Below, one piece after another: positions 42,995-51,358 of a stretch of 64,000 nt of DNA (positions are counted from its first letter, which is position 1; every line of letters begins with the position of its first letter). The DNA comes from Paenibacillus sp. Soil750 (GTDB lineage Bacteria > Bacillota > Bacilli > Paenibacillales > NBRC-103111). The notes under the pieces are model-generated. The model was not told the DNA's origin and searched no databases. It saw only the letters and a list, made by a program, of their open reading frames with translations. Where the stretch lies: assembly GCF_001428045.1 (NCBI RefSeq), contig NZ_LMSD01000042.1, positions 62,001-126,000 of the forward strand, read 5' to 3'. The position numbers and the translations under genes are program-made.

Positions 42995-43945
42995 TTATAA
43001 CTTGTCAATCACATAATGCCAATCTCCTGCACCGAGGTCTATATCTACATACCATTCAAAAGAGTCATGTACTGGTATTGTCTGTGCAGTCCCATTACTT
43101 ACAGCCATATTAAGTGAATCATAATAACCAATACTAGGCTCTAATGCACAAGTAACTCGATCGTTGAACATCCCTTCATCCATCCAAACTCCTAGATAAG
43201 GAACCCTATCTTTTGGAACAGATACGATTAGAAAGTTTTCACTTTCCTGACCGTATAGGCCAGACCAACTTACAGGTACTTGCCCCTCATAATAAAACTT
43301 TCTTCCATCCCCAGTAACCGTGGGATAAATTAATGATATCTCATCCCAAGCATATGTTTCCCCATTCTTCAGCCTCTTACCTTCGTACACGCATAGCATT
43401 TCCGACATGGATTCAGGAAGAAGTATACGCGTCGGTTCAGTGACTGCAAGTTGGGGATGAGGTACCCACAAAAAAGGTATGGGTTGGTCACTCTTATTTA
43501 CCACACGGTAATTCATCCTTACCTTATTGCCCGAGTAGAAGGAGATGCTTCTTGTGAACTGATACGATAACAACTGGCTTTCTACCGAACAAATAACCTC
43601 GTTCTCTTCGATTCTATATGTCCAAGGAAGCGACCAAATTTCGCCATGATCGGGCAGGTTAATGCTCTTATCCATTTCCCATGGACAAGCGTTAATCGTC
43701 GGAAAACATTCATCCCAGCCGCTCATATCCCATTCGCCAAAGGATGAGCCGTATTCAGGCTGTCTAAACGGTCTTTCACCTGAATCAATCAGCCACTCCT
43801 TACCACTTGGCTTATAAATCAGTGATACCAATTTTGCTCCGAGACTCGGTATGATCACCATGCGGATTTGTTCATTTTCAATGGTGACCGATAAGAAGCC
43901 TTTATAAGTTCCCATTGTTATGTTGCTCATACGCTCAGTCATCAT
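42995..43945 (-). CDS. Aldose-1-epimerase-like (galactose mutarotase fold) protein
   Basis: The 316-aa protein has the supersandwich pattern MVIIPSLGAKLVSLIYKPSGKEW near the start, GWDECFPTINACPW (about 78-91), LPDHGEIWSLPWTY, and FLWVPHPQLAV (about 160). The central DECFPTI and HPQ segments occupy the places of aldose epimerase active-site residues. It has no signal peptide. Start: the ATG at 43945 overlaps the upstream stop as ATGA; a GTG two codons earlier is the alternative. Translational coupling to the DUF5107 protein suggests that both act on the same sugar or oligosaccharide. The reaction is unassigned. Confidence 0.75.
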   Translation of the reverse strand: MMTERMSNITMGTYKGFLSVTIENEQIRMVIIPSLGAKLVSLIYKPSGKEWLIDSGERPFRQPEYGSSFGEWDMSGWDECFPTINACPWEMDKSINLPDHGEIWSLPWTYRIEENEVICSVESQLLSYQFTRSISFYSGNKVRMNYRVVNKSDQPIPFLWVPHPQLAVTEPTRILLPESMSEMLCVYEGKRLKNGETYAWDEISLIYPTVTGDGRKFYYEGQVPVSWSGLYGQESENFLIVSVPKDRVPYLGVWMDEGMFNDRVTCALEPSIGYYDSLNMAVSNGTAQTIPVHDSFEWYVDIDLGAGDWHYVIDKL

Positions 43946-46900
43946 TTGCACATACTCAAATGAATTCGTGCGCCTGAATGATTCGTTTCCAGACCTAGTG
44001 CATGTTCAAACTGTTCCCTCGCCTTTTCCATGTTACCCAGACCGAGATACCCCAGACCCATCATATATCGACAGTGAACTTCATTTCGAACATTCAAATT
44101 GTCCTCGAATACTAGGAAGTCTGGCAAGGAAACTGCGAAGTAATCAAATTTCACTTCATCGAACAGATGCTTCTCTGCATAATCGATCAGCTTATTGAAG
44201 CGGCGCTTAGCTTCCTTCTCAATGCCCAGAGCAAGCCATGCCATTCCTTGATAGTAGATCATATCAGGCGGTTGGTCATTGTAATACATGGCACTAGCTG
44301 GCTCATCTAGTCCCTGTGAAGCCATTTCGAAACATTCCTGTGCTTGCTTCGTTTGCTTTAAACCTTCATGAGCAAGTCCAAGATAATAATACACATTATT
44401 TTCTTGCGCACCCGACAGCTTACCTTCACCTAAATTATCCGGATAAATAAGTGCTTGTTGTAAAAATGATACAGCCTCTTCAAAATGATTTTCGACTAAA
44501 GCTTTTTTCGCAAGCTCAACGTGGGCAAATACATGCTGACCTGTGACTTTACCCTCGCCACCTTCCCAAGGGTGGAAATTGCGTGCTTGTATAGCTTGAA
44601 TGGCTTTGTCATGATAACCTTGCGTATTAAGGAGAGTAACATACTCCACGTAAAGATCGTCGCGTTTGTTAACTAAAGCTTGGTGTTCCTCTAGCTTAGC
44701 GCTACGAGTAGCTGCGGTGTAACTAAGCTTCTTATACAATTGATCCAGTTCATAGAAAACCCGTGCATCATCCTGCCTGCATGCAAAGGCTTTCTCCATG
44801 GAAATCAGAGCCGATGCTCTGTCCCCCTGTTTGTTGAAATAAGCGAGTGACAAATTACGATGCACGGTCGCGAAATCTTCTCGGATGGTACGTGATGCTT
44901 CCCAATGCGTTATCGCATCTTCGTATCTTTTTTTATCATAAAACCAATTTCCAAGGTAATAGTGAGCTTTATCATCATCCTCAGTAGCCACAGCAATAAC
45001 GCTCGTCAGCACTTGCAAATCAAATAAATTATTAGGGAAACAGTAATCTGAATTTGCCGCGTTTCCAGCTTTTCTATGGCGCCCAGCCATGTCAGCATAT
45101 CCTGCTTTATCATGTAAAAAACTAAGTGCGTAATGAATCATCGGGTTCACTTCTGAAGAATCGTGATCTTGAACAATTCGTCCTAGCAATTCAATAGCTT
45201 CCTCATATAAGCCACAATTCGCATAATCCGCCGCCAAGTTCAAATAATTATGTGCATCCCCACGCATGAGTCGCACAAGCTCCATCTTCACTTCATTTGC
45301 AATCGCCTGCTCGCCTTGGCTTGAAAGTGTAAGATATCGTTCGTTGGCTGATCCGAAATCCGCGATATCCAGTAGCAGTGTCTCCTGCGAGAAGACTAGT
45401 GCTTCCTGCAGATGTCCCAGCTTCCGCAGAAGCGCAGCTTTCAAGTGACGCGCTTTGTAATTACGGGAATTGCGCACTTGTGAACGCTCAACCAATTCCA
45501 ACGCCTCACTGTACGAACCTTTCTCACAAGCAATTTGTGCCAGTGTGAAAAAGCCAGCATCTTGCCAGTTCGCGGACCATGTCGATTTGTATAGTGCTGC
45601 GAATGCCTCTTCTTTACGTCCCTGTTCCTTAAGCGCTACTCCTAATTGATAGAGGGCCTCACTGTCATAAGGGTTCGGATTCCGCCAAGTCAGAGACTTT
45701 ATAGCCGTCCGGAAGTGAACTTCCGCTTTGTCATACAGCCCGCGACGCAGCAAGAGTGTGCCGTAAGCTACATTTATACGGCTATCGTCCGGGTCGCGCT
45801 TTAAGCCTTCCAAATAGTAATCTTCCGGCTCGAACGTTGCATGGCGATATTGCTCTAAATGCAGACCGGCTAAATACAGCTGCTCATTCGTTTTCAATTC
45901 CGCTGGTTCCAGCAGTGGCTTAGCTGCATCTGGGACTTGCTCAATCGAAGGCTTCGCAGGCTGGTAAGCAATGAGAAGCGTCCCCTCTGCATCCCTTACA
46001 GTCAGTTTCAAATCGTGTGCTTGATCGTTTTCATCCAGTGTAAGGACTGATTTGAACGTTTGTGTTGGGGATAGCTCCACAATTTCCTTCAAATACGTTC
46101 GGCTACGGCCTTGTAACTCAACAACAGCGCCATTAAACAAGGAAGTCGTATAAGCAAGAACAACAGTTTCACGTGTCTTTTCATCAACTTCTAAGTTGAC
46201 CGCAGCATCGATGGAGGCATTTTTAACGACTCCGATATTTTTATAAGGCATGAAATATTGCTTGAATGATTTTTCTTCATAGGGTTGTAACCACGTGAAA
46301 TCCGGTTGGTTATCTGTGTAAACGCCAGTCATGAGCTCAATATATGGGCCATCTTCATCTGTCAGATTGCGATCCCAAGCCTGCCCAAACTCACCGTTCC
46401 CCCACGTCCATTGCTTCTTACCAGGAGACACATGATGGTTCGCCACGTGCAACAAGCCTGCTTGCACGCCATGATCATAACCGCCAACGAAGTTGTAATC
46501 AGATTTATAAGCCATATACGATGTAGGAACGTGAATGTTCTTGTAGCGTGAGATATCAACACCTGCAGAATAATCCATTTTGTAGTACGTTCCTGTTGCA
46601 ATTGGAAACCTAGACACATCACGCTTCCCGTGATCAAAGACGGCTGTAACATCTGGTGGAAATACAGATTGCGTATGATCATTTACCGCAACTGCAGGGT
46701 TCGCCCACCACAAGAACGTTTGTGGCTCCGGTGTTCGATTATATAGCTGTGCAGAAATTTCTAGATAGGCTTTGCCAGGATACAGCGTGAATCCCGCCGT
46801 CACTTTCGTGCCGTACATGCGGTCGATCTCACTCACCCAAACGGTAGCGCTTCCGTCTTCTTGTTCAGTGAGCTTGTATTCAACCGGACCGTACGTATTT

Positions 46901-47280
46901 GGACGGTGATGCTGCGGCCAGTTGAATTCGATGCCACCGGAAATCCATGGACCGGCTAGGCCAACCAATGCTGGTTTAATGACTTGATTATAATATACGA
47001 AGTCGTAGTCATTCGTTTTATCCAACGCACGGTAAATGCGTCCGCCAAGCTCAGGCATAATCTCAATTCGAACAAATTCATTTTCTAATATCACCATACG
47101 ATAGGAATGGGGCTTCTTCTCATCTTCAATTTTATCGATAACTGGATGGGGATATACCTTACCAGAGCTTCCTTGATATACACGTTTCTCTAAAAACATC
47201 GGATTGCGATCCGGCTCACCAATGCCGTAAGTCGGAATCGACTTTACTTCTTCCCATATGCGAACCTTCTGACTCAACAT
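43942..47280 (-). CDS. Large DUF5107 plus tetratricopeptide-repeat protein
   Basis: The 1112-aa cytoplasmic protein has a DUF5107 beta-supersandwich N-terminal half (about 10-360) with VRIEIMPELGGRIYRALDK, SGGIEFNWPQHHRPNTYGP and FLWWANPAVAVNDHTQ, a linking beta region (about 360-470), and then at least a dozen TPR-like helix pairs (about 480-1112; for example DSEALYQLGVALKEQGRKEEA and CRYMMGLGYLGLGNMEKARE). There is no signal peptide. Start: AAGGGAG lies five bases before the ATG at 47280; GTG (47286) and ATG (47283) are too close. It is translated with a mutarotase-like partner and divergent from an AraC regulator. The N-terminal His-His and Glu residues are candidate active-site residues. 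A sugar-active enzyme is inferred; no function is known to me. Confidence 0.85.
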   Translation of the reverse strand: MLSQKVRIWEEVKSIPTYGIGEPDRNPMFLEKRVYQGSSGKVYPHPVIDKIEDEKKPHSYRMVILENEFVRIEIMPELGGRIYRALDKTNDYDFVYYNQVIKPALVGLAGPWISGGIEFNWPQHHRPNTYGPVEYKLTEQEDGSATVWVSEIDRMYGTKVTAGFTLYPGKAYLEISAQLYNRTPEPQTFLWWANPAVAVNDHTQSVFPPDVTAVFDHGKRDVSRFPIATGTYYKMDYSAGVDISRYKNIHVPTSYMAYKSDYNFVGGYDHGVQAGLLHVANHHVSPGKKQWTWGNGEFGQAWDRNLTDEDGPYIELMTGVYTDNQPDFTWLQPYEEKSFKQYFMPYKNIGVVKNASIDAAVNLEVDEKTRETVVLAYTTSLFNGAVVELQGRSRTYLKEIVELSPTQTFKSVLTLDENDQAHDLKLTVRDAEGTLLIAYQPAKPSIEQVPDAAKPLLEPAELKTNEQLYLAGLHLEQYRHATFEPEDYYLEGLKRDPDDSRINVAYGTLLLRRGLYDKAEVHFRTAIKSLTWRNPNPYDSEALYQLGVALKEQGRKEEAFAALYKSTWSANWQDAGFFTLAQIACEKGSYSEALELVERSQVRNSRNYKARHLKAALLRKLGHLQEALVFSQETLLLDIADFGSANERYLTLSSQGEQAIANEVKMELVRLMRGDAHNYLNLAADYANCGLYEEAIELLGRIVQDHDSSEVNPMIHYALSFLHDKAGYADMAGRHRKAGNAANSDYCFPNNLFDLQVLTSVIAVATEDDDKAHYYLGNWFYDKKRYEDAITHWEASRTIREDFATVHRNLSLAYFNKQGDRASALISMEKAFACRQDDARVFYELDQLYKKLSYTAATRSAKLEEHQALVNKRDDLYVEYVTLLNTQGYHDKAIQAIQARNFHPWEGGEGKVTGQHVFAHVELAKKALVENHFEEAVSFLQQALIYPDNLGEGKLSGAQENNVYYYLGLAHEGLKQTKQAQECFEMASQGLDEPASAMYYNDQPPDMIYYQGMAWLALGIEKEAKRRFNKLIDYAEKHLFDEVKFDYFAVSLPDFLVFEDNLNVRNEVHCRYMMGLGYLGLGNMEKAREQFEHALGLETNHSGARIHLSMCK

Positions 47281-47335
47281 CATCACTCCCTTATCTGATT
47301 ATCTCTACTTTACCTCGGATGCTAGCAACAGCCAA

Positions 47336-47364
47336 TTGACAAAATGCTTATTATAATGGATTAT
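47336..47364 (+). promoter_or_regulatory. Promoter candidate of the AraC-type regulator gene
   Basis: TTGACA (47336-47341) and GATTAT (47359-47364) are 17 bases apart. It lies in the 113-bp divergent region shared with the DUF5107 operon. Confidence 0.5.
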
Positions 47365-47393
47365 ATTCTTATTATCAGAGGAGGGGTCTATAC

Positions 47394-48284
47394 TTGGATA
47401 TAGTTGGAAAACGTGAAGGGTTTGAAGAGGAGAAATTGTTCATCCTTCCTGATTATATGCAGACTGAACTATCCCGCTCCGAGCTGACGCGTGATTTATT
47501 TGTAAGTGATATTGGCTTCTTCCCGCATGCGCGCCATCATTATCGCGAACGTCCTGAGGGCAGCAATTCTCATATTTTCATCTTTTGCTCCGAAGGAGAA
47601 GGTTGGATCCAATTAGGTCAACAACCTGTAATCACCCTAACTCAGAATCATTTGGCGGTCATTCCTGCACATACACCACATCGATATGGTGCTTCTACCC
47701 ATACACCATGGAGTATTTACTGGTTTCATCTCCAAGGCGACCATACAACGGCTTTTATTCAAATGTACGGAATGGATACGGGACCGCTACATTTACCCAT
47801 CGGCACTATGACCGAGTACAAAGAGGTTTTTGATAAATGTTATTACTTGCTATCCGATAAAACCTATTCATTACCCATCCACACGTATGTTTCCCAGTCC
47901 GTCCGCCAACTGATTAGCAGCATTGGGATCCGTGTAGGTGGTACAGCCAAAGTCAAAAAAAGGGAGCAATATCTAGAAGTTGCCATCCAATACATGAATG
48001 ATCGTATAGAAACTACCATTAAGCTCCCAGAATTGGCCAAACACACAGGCTTATCTAGACAGCATTTAATTTTATTATTTAACGAAGAAACAGGATTTCC
48101 GCCGATTGAATACTTTTTACGCATGAAAATTCAAAAAGCAGCCCAACTGCTCAGTTTAACGCCTCTGTCTATCAAAGAAGTTGGCGCAAGCATTGGGATT
48201 ACTGATCCCTATTATTTCTCGCGATTATTTAAGAAAATGATGGGTTCTGCCCCTAGTGTTTTTCGAAACGTTCCGAAAGGATAA
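47394..48284 (+). CDS. AraC-family regulator with cupin sensor domain
   Basis: The 296-aa protein has an N-terminal AraC cupin (about 35-150; GEGWIQLGQQPVITLTQNHL, IPAHTPHRYGA) and two helix-turn-helices at the end: IKLPELAKHTGLSRQHLILLF and IKEVGASIGITDPYYFSRLF, followed by GSAPSVFR. The start is a TTG with a GAGGAGGGG site seven bases upstream. It is divergent from the DUF5107-TPR operon, which it probably activates in response to a sugar. Confidence 0.9.
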   Translation: MDIVGKREGFEEEKLFILPDYMQTELSRSELTRDLFVSDIGFFPHARHHYRERPEGSNSHIFIFCSEGEGWIQLGQQPVITLTQNHLAVIPAHTPHRYGASTHTPWSIYWFHLQGDHTTAFIQMYGMDTGPLHLPIGTMTEYKEVFDKCYYLLSDKTYSLPIHTYVSQSVRQLISSIGIRVGGTAKVKKREQYLEVAIQYMNDRIETTIKLPELAKHTGLSRQHLILLFNEETGFPPIEYFLRMKIQKAAQLLSLTPLSIKEVGASIGITDPYYFSRLFKKMMGSAPSVFRNVPKG

Positions 48285-48362
48285 CATGGAGGAAATAATC
48301 TTGAATCATTGAAGTGTGTTTTATCAACTGCTTCAACTGTCAAAAAAATTTCGATTATTACA

Positions 48363-48593
48363 TTAAGGTCTTATTAATTCTAGTAACTTTGATGGCTTTA
48401 TTAGCTTTGGAAAACCCGTAATTTTTTCGCTTTTGAATGTCGGAATAAACCATGTAGCATGGTAAGCCCTCATTCCAATACTTGCAGCTCCTTCTAGCTC
48501 ATTGGAGCCCCCGTCACCAACAAATAATGATTCAGTTGGTGACACCCCCATTCTTTTACAGGCAAGATGATAAATGGAAGAATTAGGCGTTAC
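48363..48593 (-). pseudogene. C-terminal fragment of a HAD-family hydrolase
   Basis: The frame reads VTPNSSIYHLACKRMGVSPT then SLFVGDGGSNELEGAASIGMR, the third and fourth HAD motifs (K/P region and GDGxxNxxxGA), and ends normally at 48363. The N-terminal nucleophile motif DxDxT and the cap are absent; upstream sequence belongs to an unrelated plus-strand fragment. No ribosome binding site for this piece was seen. Confidence 0.75.
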
Positions 48594-48597
48594 TTTA

Positions 48598-48768
48598 ATG
48601 GAGCATCGTATCATCAAGACTATTCCAGTTGGAAGAAAACCTTCCAAAATCTATCTTAATGAACCCCTTAATCGGATTTATGTACTTAACACTGGAAGTA
48701 ATACCGTCACTGTTTTAAATGGGGATACGAGTAAATCAATTCGTACCATAAGTGTGATATACGAATAA
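48598..48768 (+). pseudogene. Single YVTN beta-propeller repeat fragment
   Basis: A 56-codon stretch reads IKTIPVGRKPSKIYLNEPLN then RIYVLNTGSNTVTVLNGDT, one complete YVTN/YncE-type blade plus the start of the next, and then stops. Full proteins carry five to seven blades. It abuts the HAD fragment on the opposite strand and its end overlaps the following 147-aa gene. No ribosome binding site is evident. Confidence 0.65.
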
Positions 48769-49179
48769 TATACGAAAAATGTAATAAGCGTTAAAAATGG
48801 TAATTGTTTGTTGGTCATATTCCACAAAAACTTGAACAAATTCAACATAGTCTTTACCCTTTTTTACGTTAAAAGCAAGAAAGCTCGCTTGTTTCGCATG
48901 AATAACCGCGACATTTTTTATCGGCGGAACTCCTGTTGTTATTTCAAATCTGTAATCAGCCAATCTTGTGAACGGAATGATCCTTAGCCGATTAGTATCC
49001 AGTTCCCTTAGTGCAAAGGCTTTGTTTCCCACTTTTCGAATGACTCCGTTAATTGACCTTCCATTTGTAGTTGTAAAAACAGGATCTGAACCAAATCCGA
49101 TTTGCTGGGTGAGACGTTGTTTTAATGTCAGATTAACGGGAATGGGGCATTTCCCACAAATTCTTCGAATGATTTTCAT
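48736..49179 (-). CDS. Uncharacterised 147-aa protein
   Basis: Not recognised. A GGAGGG site nine bases from the ATG supports the start. The N-terminus has CGKCPIPVNLTLKQRLTQQ (two Cys close together), then QIGFGSDPVFTTTNGRSING and LRIIPFTRLADYRFEI, suggesting a compact beta-rich domain of about 85 residues. The last 30 residues (ITIFNAYYIFRILFVYHTYG) are hydrophobic and overlap the propeller fragment, so the natural C-terminus may have been replaced. It lies in a stretch of broken genes. It could be a fragment of a mobile-element cargo gene. Confidence 0.45.
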   Translation of the reverse strand: MKIIRRICGKCPIPVNLTLKQRLTQQIGFGSDPVFTTTNGRSINGVIRKVGNKAFALRELDTNRLRIIPFTRLADYRFEITTGVPPIKNVAVIHAKQASFLAFNVKKGKDYVEFVQVFVEYDQQTITIFNAYYIFRILFVYHTYGTN

Positions 49180-49297
49180 TTCGTGACACCCTCCTTAATT
49201 TCTTATGATTCAGGGTATGAGCATGGTTTTTTAACTGATCCTCGTTGAAAGTGTTTAAGTTCATTCGTTAGTGCACGTTTAGCTGAGAAGGTACTGA

Positions 49298-49474
49298 AAC
49301 CTTGGTGTCAGCAGCCTTTTTGATGTTTATTCAGCTATCCTTTCGATACCCGGAATTGGCACTAAGATTACTGCAACAATTTTAGCTGAGATTGGTGAGA
49401 TCGATCGGTTTGATCACGCAAAGAAACTGGTCGCCTTTGCCGGTATTGATCCAAGCGTTTTTTCTGTAATTTGA
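49298..49474 (+). mobile_element. IS110-family transposase remnant
   Basis: A plus-strand segment reads SIPGIGTKITATILAEIGEI then DRFDHAKKLVAFAGIDPSVF, the C-terminal Transposase_20 (helix-hairpin-helix) core of IS110/IS116/IS902 transposases. It breaks off at the point where the family continues with QSGK and reaches a stop at 49472. The DEDD catalytic domain is missing. No terminal repeats are expected for this family and none were seen. Confidence 0.8.
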
Positions 49475-49536
49475 ACTTATGTATATACACTATTAACCAA
49501 CGGGTATAATAGCTTAGCTAGGAGGTGGAAGATACA

Positions 49537-49644
49537 ATGAAATGCATCTATTGTGACAATGTAAAGCAAATAAAAGGCTTAAACCGTATCTGCTTCATTT
49601 GTGACATCACTAAGCCTGTTAACAGGACTGCTCGAAGGACCTAA
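49537..49644 (+). CDS. 35-aa zinc-ribbon-like small protein
   Basis: The tiny gene has a near-perfect AGGAGGTGG site ten bases before the ATG. The product, starting MKCIYCDNVKQIKGLNRICF, contains CIYC and CFIC pairs 15 residues apart, a likely four-cysteine metal knuckle, and a basic tail ending RTARRT. It is 56 bp upstream of another tiny gene and both precede one terminator. I do not recognise it. Nucleic-acid or protein binding is possible, as for other zinc-knuckle miniproteins. Confidence 0.55.
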   Translation: MKCIYCDNVKQIKGLNRICFICDITKPVNRTARRT

Positions 49645-49700
49645 GGCCCCCATTGTAATCGTACTAATCCTTTAAAATTTGACAGGAGGTCTTGACCCGT

Positions 49701-49862
49701 ATGGATAACAAGTTAAATGAGAATTCTGAAAAAGTTGAATCCGAATTAACAAGTACAGATGTCTTGATCAATACAGAAGAGGTTCAAGAAAATAACAACT
49801 TAATCGAAAGTTCTGAAACAACAGTGCTTGAAACATGTAGGGCAAGTCTTGACGGAGACTAG
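49701..49862 (+). CDS. 53-aa acidic small protein
   Basis: A GGAGGT site lies ten bases before the ATG. The product begins MDNKLNENSEKVESELTSTD, is rich in Asn, Glu, Ser and Thr, and ends TCRASLDGD with a single Cys. It looks disordered. It is probably co-transcribed with the 35-aa cysteine protein and ended by the terminator at 49978. The acidic leader plus short Cys-containing end has the shape of a modified-peptide precursor, but no modifying enzyme is nearby, so that is only a possibility. Confidence 0.5.
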   Translation: MDNKLNENSEKVESELTSTDVLINTEEVQENNNLIESSETTVLETCRASLDGD

Positions 49863-49977
49863 GTATGAAAAAGGCGCACCACTTCTTTTTTTTGCAAATT
49901 GGATATCGCCTAGATACATATGTAAATATTTTGAATATGTTGATAATGCATCCTTTCATCCTAAGTATCATCCTCCT

Positions 49978-50008
49978 AAACACCTCTATCCTACGGGGTG
50001 TTTTTTAT
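49978..50008 (+). terminator. Terminator after the two small genes
   Basis: AAACACC (49978-49984) pairs with GGTGTTT (49997-50003), continuing into TTTTTATTTT. It shows that 49537-49862 is a real plus-strand transcription unit. Confidence 0.8.
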
Positions 50009-50288
50009 TTTCTTTTGCCCCCTCCAAATTCCTCAAAATTCAAACGGTTATCCGTTTCTCCCCACCCTTAAAACAATACGAATGTATCATGGTGGTCAAT
50101 GGCATGGTCATCAGCGCGGATGGCAGGGAATGCCTCATCCAGGTCAACAACATGGCGGTAATTGGCAAGGAGTATCGATAAGGTTGCTCCATTATCCTGC
50201 CCGTTACTTCAATGATAGCATCCATATCACTACTCGAATAATTTTCTTGTTATTGGAAAATCTAATCTAGATGAAAGGAGGTACATCC

Positions 50289-50435
50289 ATGGTTGAGTAC
50301 ACTAACATTCAAGACAACTCCGATGAAATCATGAAGTGTATTGTTAACTGCGACACCGAGCAAGATCAGAAAAGAAAAGATACAAACCCTTTGAACAGCA
50401 TTCCGAACGAAGAAGAATATATTGATGAACCATAA
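50289..50435 (+). CDS. 48-aa acidic small protein
   Basis: An AAAGGAGGT site eight bases before the ATG is among the strongest in the window. The product starts MVEYTNIQDNSDEIMKCIVN, contains two Cys (KCIVNC) and ends NEEEYIDEP, with net negative charge. It is followed by a terminator hairpin at 50517. Not recognised. It resembles the 53-aa neighbour only in acidity and size. DNA between 50009 and 50288 has no supported gene, only a Gly/His/Trp/Gln-rich open stretch near 50082-50175 without a ribosome binding site. Confidence 0.5.
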   Translation: MVEYTNIQDNSDEIMKCIVNCDTEQDQKRKDTNPLNSIPNEEEYIDEP

Positions 50436-50516
50436 TTCGCCAACCTTCAAAGATGACGGTTATGCTATTGTGTCGAAAGATGAGCACGGGTGAGCTACAT
50501 TTCAATTTTAAAATAT

Positions 50517-50562
50517 TAAGAGGCAGTAGGAACATAAAACCAATGTTCCTGGCTGCCTCTTA
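50517..50562. terminator. Hairpin of the hairpin-plus-palindrome element, copy A
   Basis: TAAGAGGCAG (50517-50526) pairs with CTGCCTCTTA (50553-50562), with an inner GGAACAT/ATGTTCC stem. It can end the 48-aa gene and, in reverse, nothing obvious. A CGTTAG-type palindrome follows directly. Confidence 0.8.
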
Positions 50563-50568
50563 CTTATT

Positions 50569-50600
50569 CAACTATCGTTCGCAGTTAGCGTAACGCTGCT
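50569..50600. repeat. ACTATCGTT...GTTAGCG palindrome, copy A
   Basis: ACTATCGTTCGCAGTTAGCG at 50571-50590 is an imperfect inverted repeat that recurs in at least five other intergenic places of the window, three of them right after a hairpin. Confidence 0.55.
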
Positions 50601-50605
50601 TGCTC

Positions 50606-50764
50606 TTATTTTTCCTCTTCTTGAATCTCTTTAAGAATGTCCGTAATTAGGACTGCCTTTGACTCTACAAGTTGATCTCTTTCTTCCTCAGTTCTTTTAA
50701 TGTCTCTCGGTTTATGTCTCTTCCAAACAACATTATCCAATTCATAATGTGGAATGCTCAGCCG
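50606..50764 (-). pseudogene. C-terminal fragment of an unidentified gene
   Basis: The minus strand reads LSIPHYELDNVVWKRHKPRD then a charged helix IKRTEEERDQLVESKAVLIT and ends EIQEEEK. An in-frame stop (50765-50767) precedes it and there is no ATG or ribosome binding site. The composition is that of a real coding tail. The family is not recognised. Confidence 0.4.
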
Positions 50765-50807
50765 CTATCGTTTCCCATTTAAAGGAAGTAGTAATTTCTT
50801 GATCAGA

Positions 50808-51230
50808 TTACACTTTAGTATCTTTAGAATATACAAAAAAGCCGCTTCTTTTTTCCCAACCTATAGCGGACCAAAAATGATTGCCTCCGATGTTGTTTTC
50901 AATAACAAATATGTGACACTTACTTATTCCCTGCTCTTCTAATTTATTTAAACTCATTTCAACAAGTTTATTTCCAATCTTCTGTTTTCGGAAATTAGGA
51001 TTCACCGCTAAGTGATATATAAACCCTCTTCTTCCATCGTGACCTGTTAATATGGTTCCAATTATTCTATTGTTTTCCTCGTAAACATAGCTAAGTCCCT
51101 TATTTCTATTTAAATACAGTTCAATGTTTGGTCTAGAATCTGCATCGCTTAGTGCCAGCCCCTCGATTTCGTTCCATAGACAATAAACTTGTTCATAATC
51201 TTCAATTGTCATTTCTCTTATCTTATACAT
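50808..51230 (-). CDS. GNAT-family N-acetyltransferase
   Basis: The 140-aa protein has the GNAT fold: IREMTIEDYEQVYCLW at the start, GTILTGHDGRRGFIYHLAV (beta-4), and acetyl-CoA loop VNPNFRKQKIGNKLVEMSL (Q/R-x-x-G-x-G/N form, with KIGNKL in place of the usual GIGxxL), followed by FVIENNIGGNHFWSAIGW. Start has an AAAGGAGG site. The shape is RimI/YpeA-like. The acceptor is unknown. It is divergent from the LysR gene. Confidence 0.85.
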   Translation of the reverse strand: MYKIREMTIEDYEQVYCLWNEIEGLALSDADSRPNIELYLNRNKGLSYVYEENNRIIGTILTGHDGRRGFIYHLAVNPNFRKQKIGNKLVEMSLNKLEEQGISKCHIFVIENNIGGNHFWSAIGWEKRSGFFVYSKDTKV

Positions 51231-51358
51231 TCCTAAATTCCTCCTTTAGACTGCTTGTATCAAATATATTTTAAGTATATGATAGAAAATAAATTAATCA
51301 AATGAATAGTTATACTAGTTCGCATTAAAATAATTCATGTTTAAGCAGAGGAAGAGAT

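Noticed and set aside
49865..50071. 68-aa open frame right after the 53-aa small gene, with GGAG seven bases upstream
   Set aside because: The intrinsic terminator at 49978-50008 lies inside it and its codon content looks random and hydrophobic.
50082..50270. Gly/His/Trp/Gln-rich open stretch
   Set aside because: No ribosome binding site; the repetitive part covers only about 30 codons and two other frames across it are also open.
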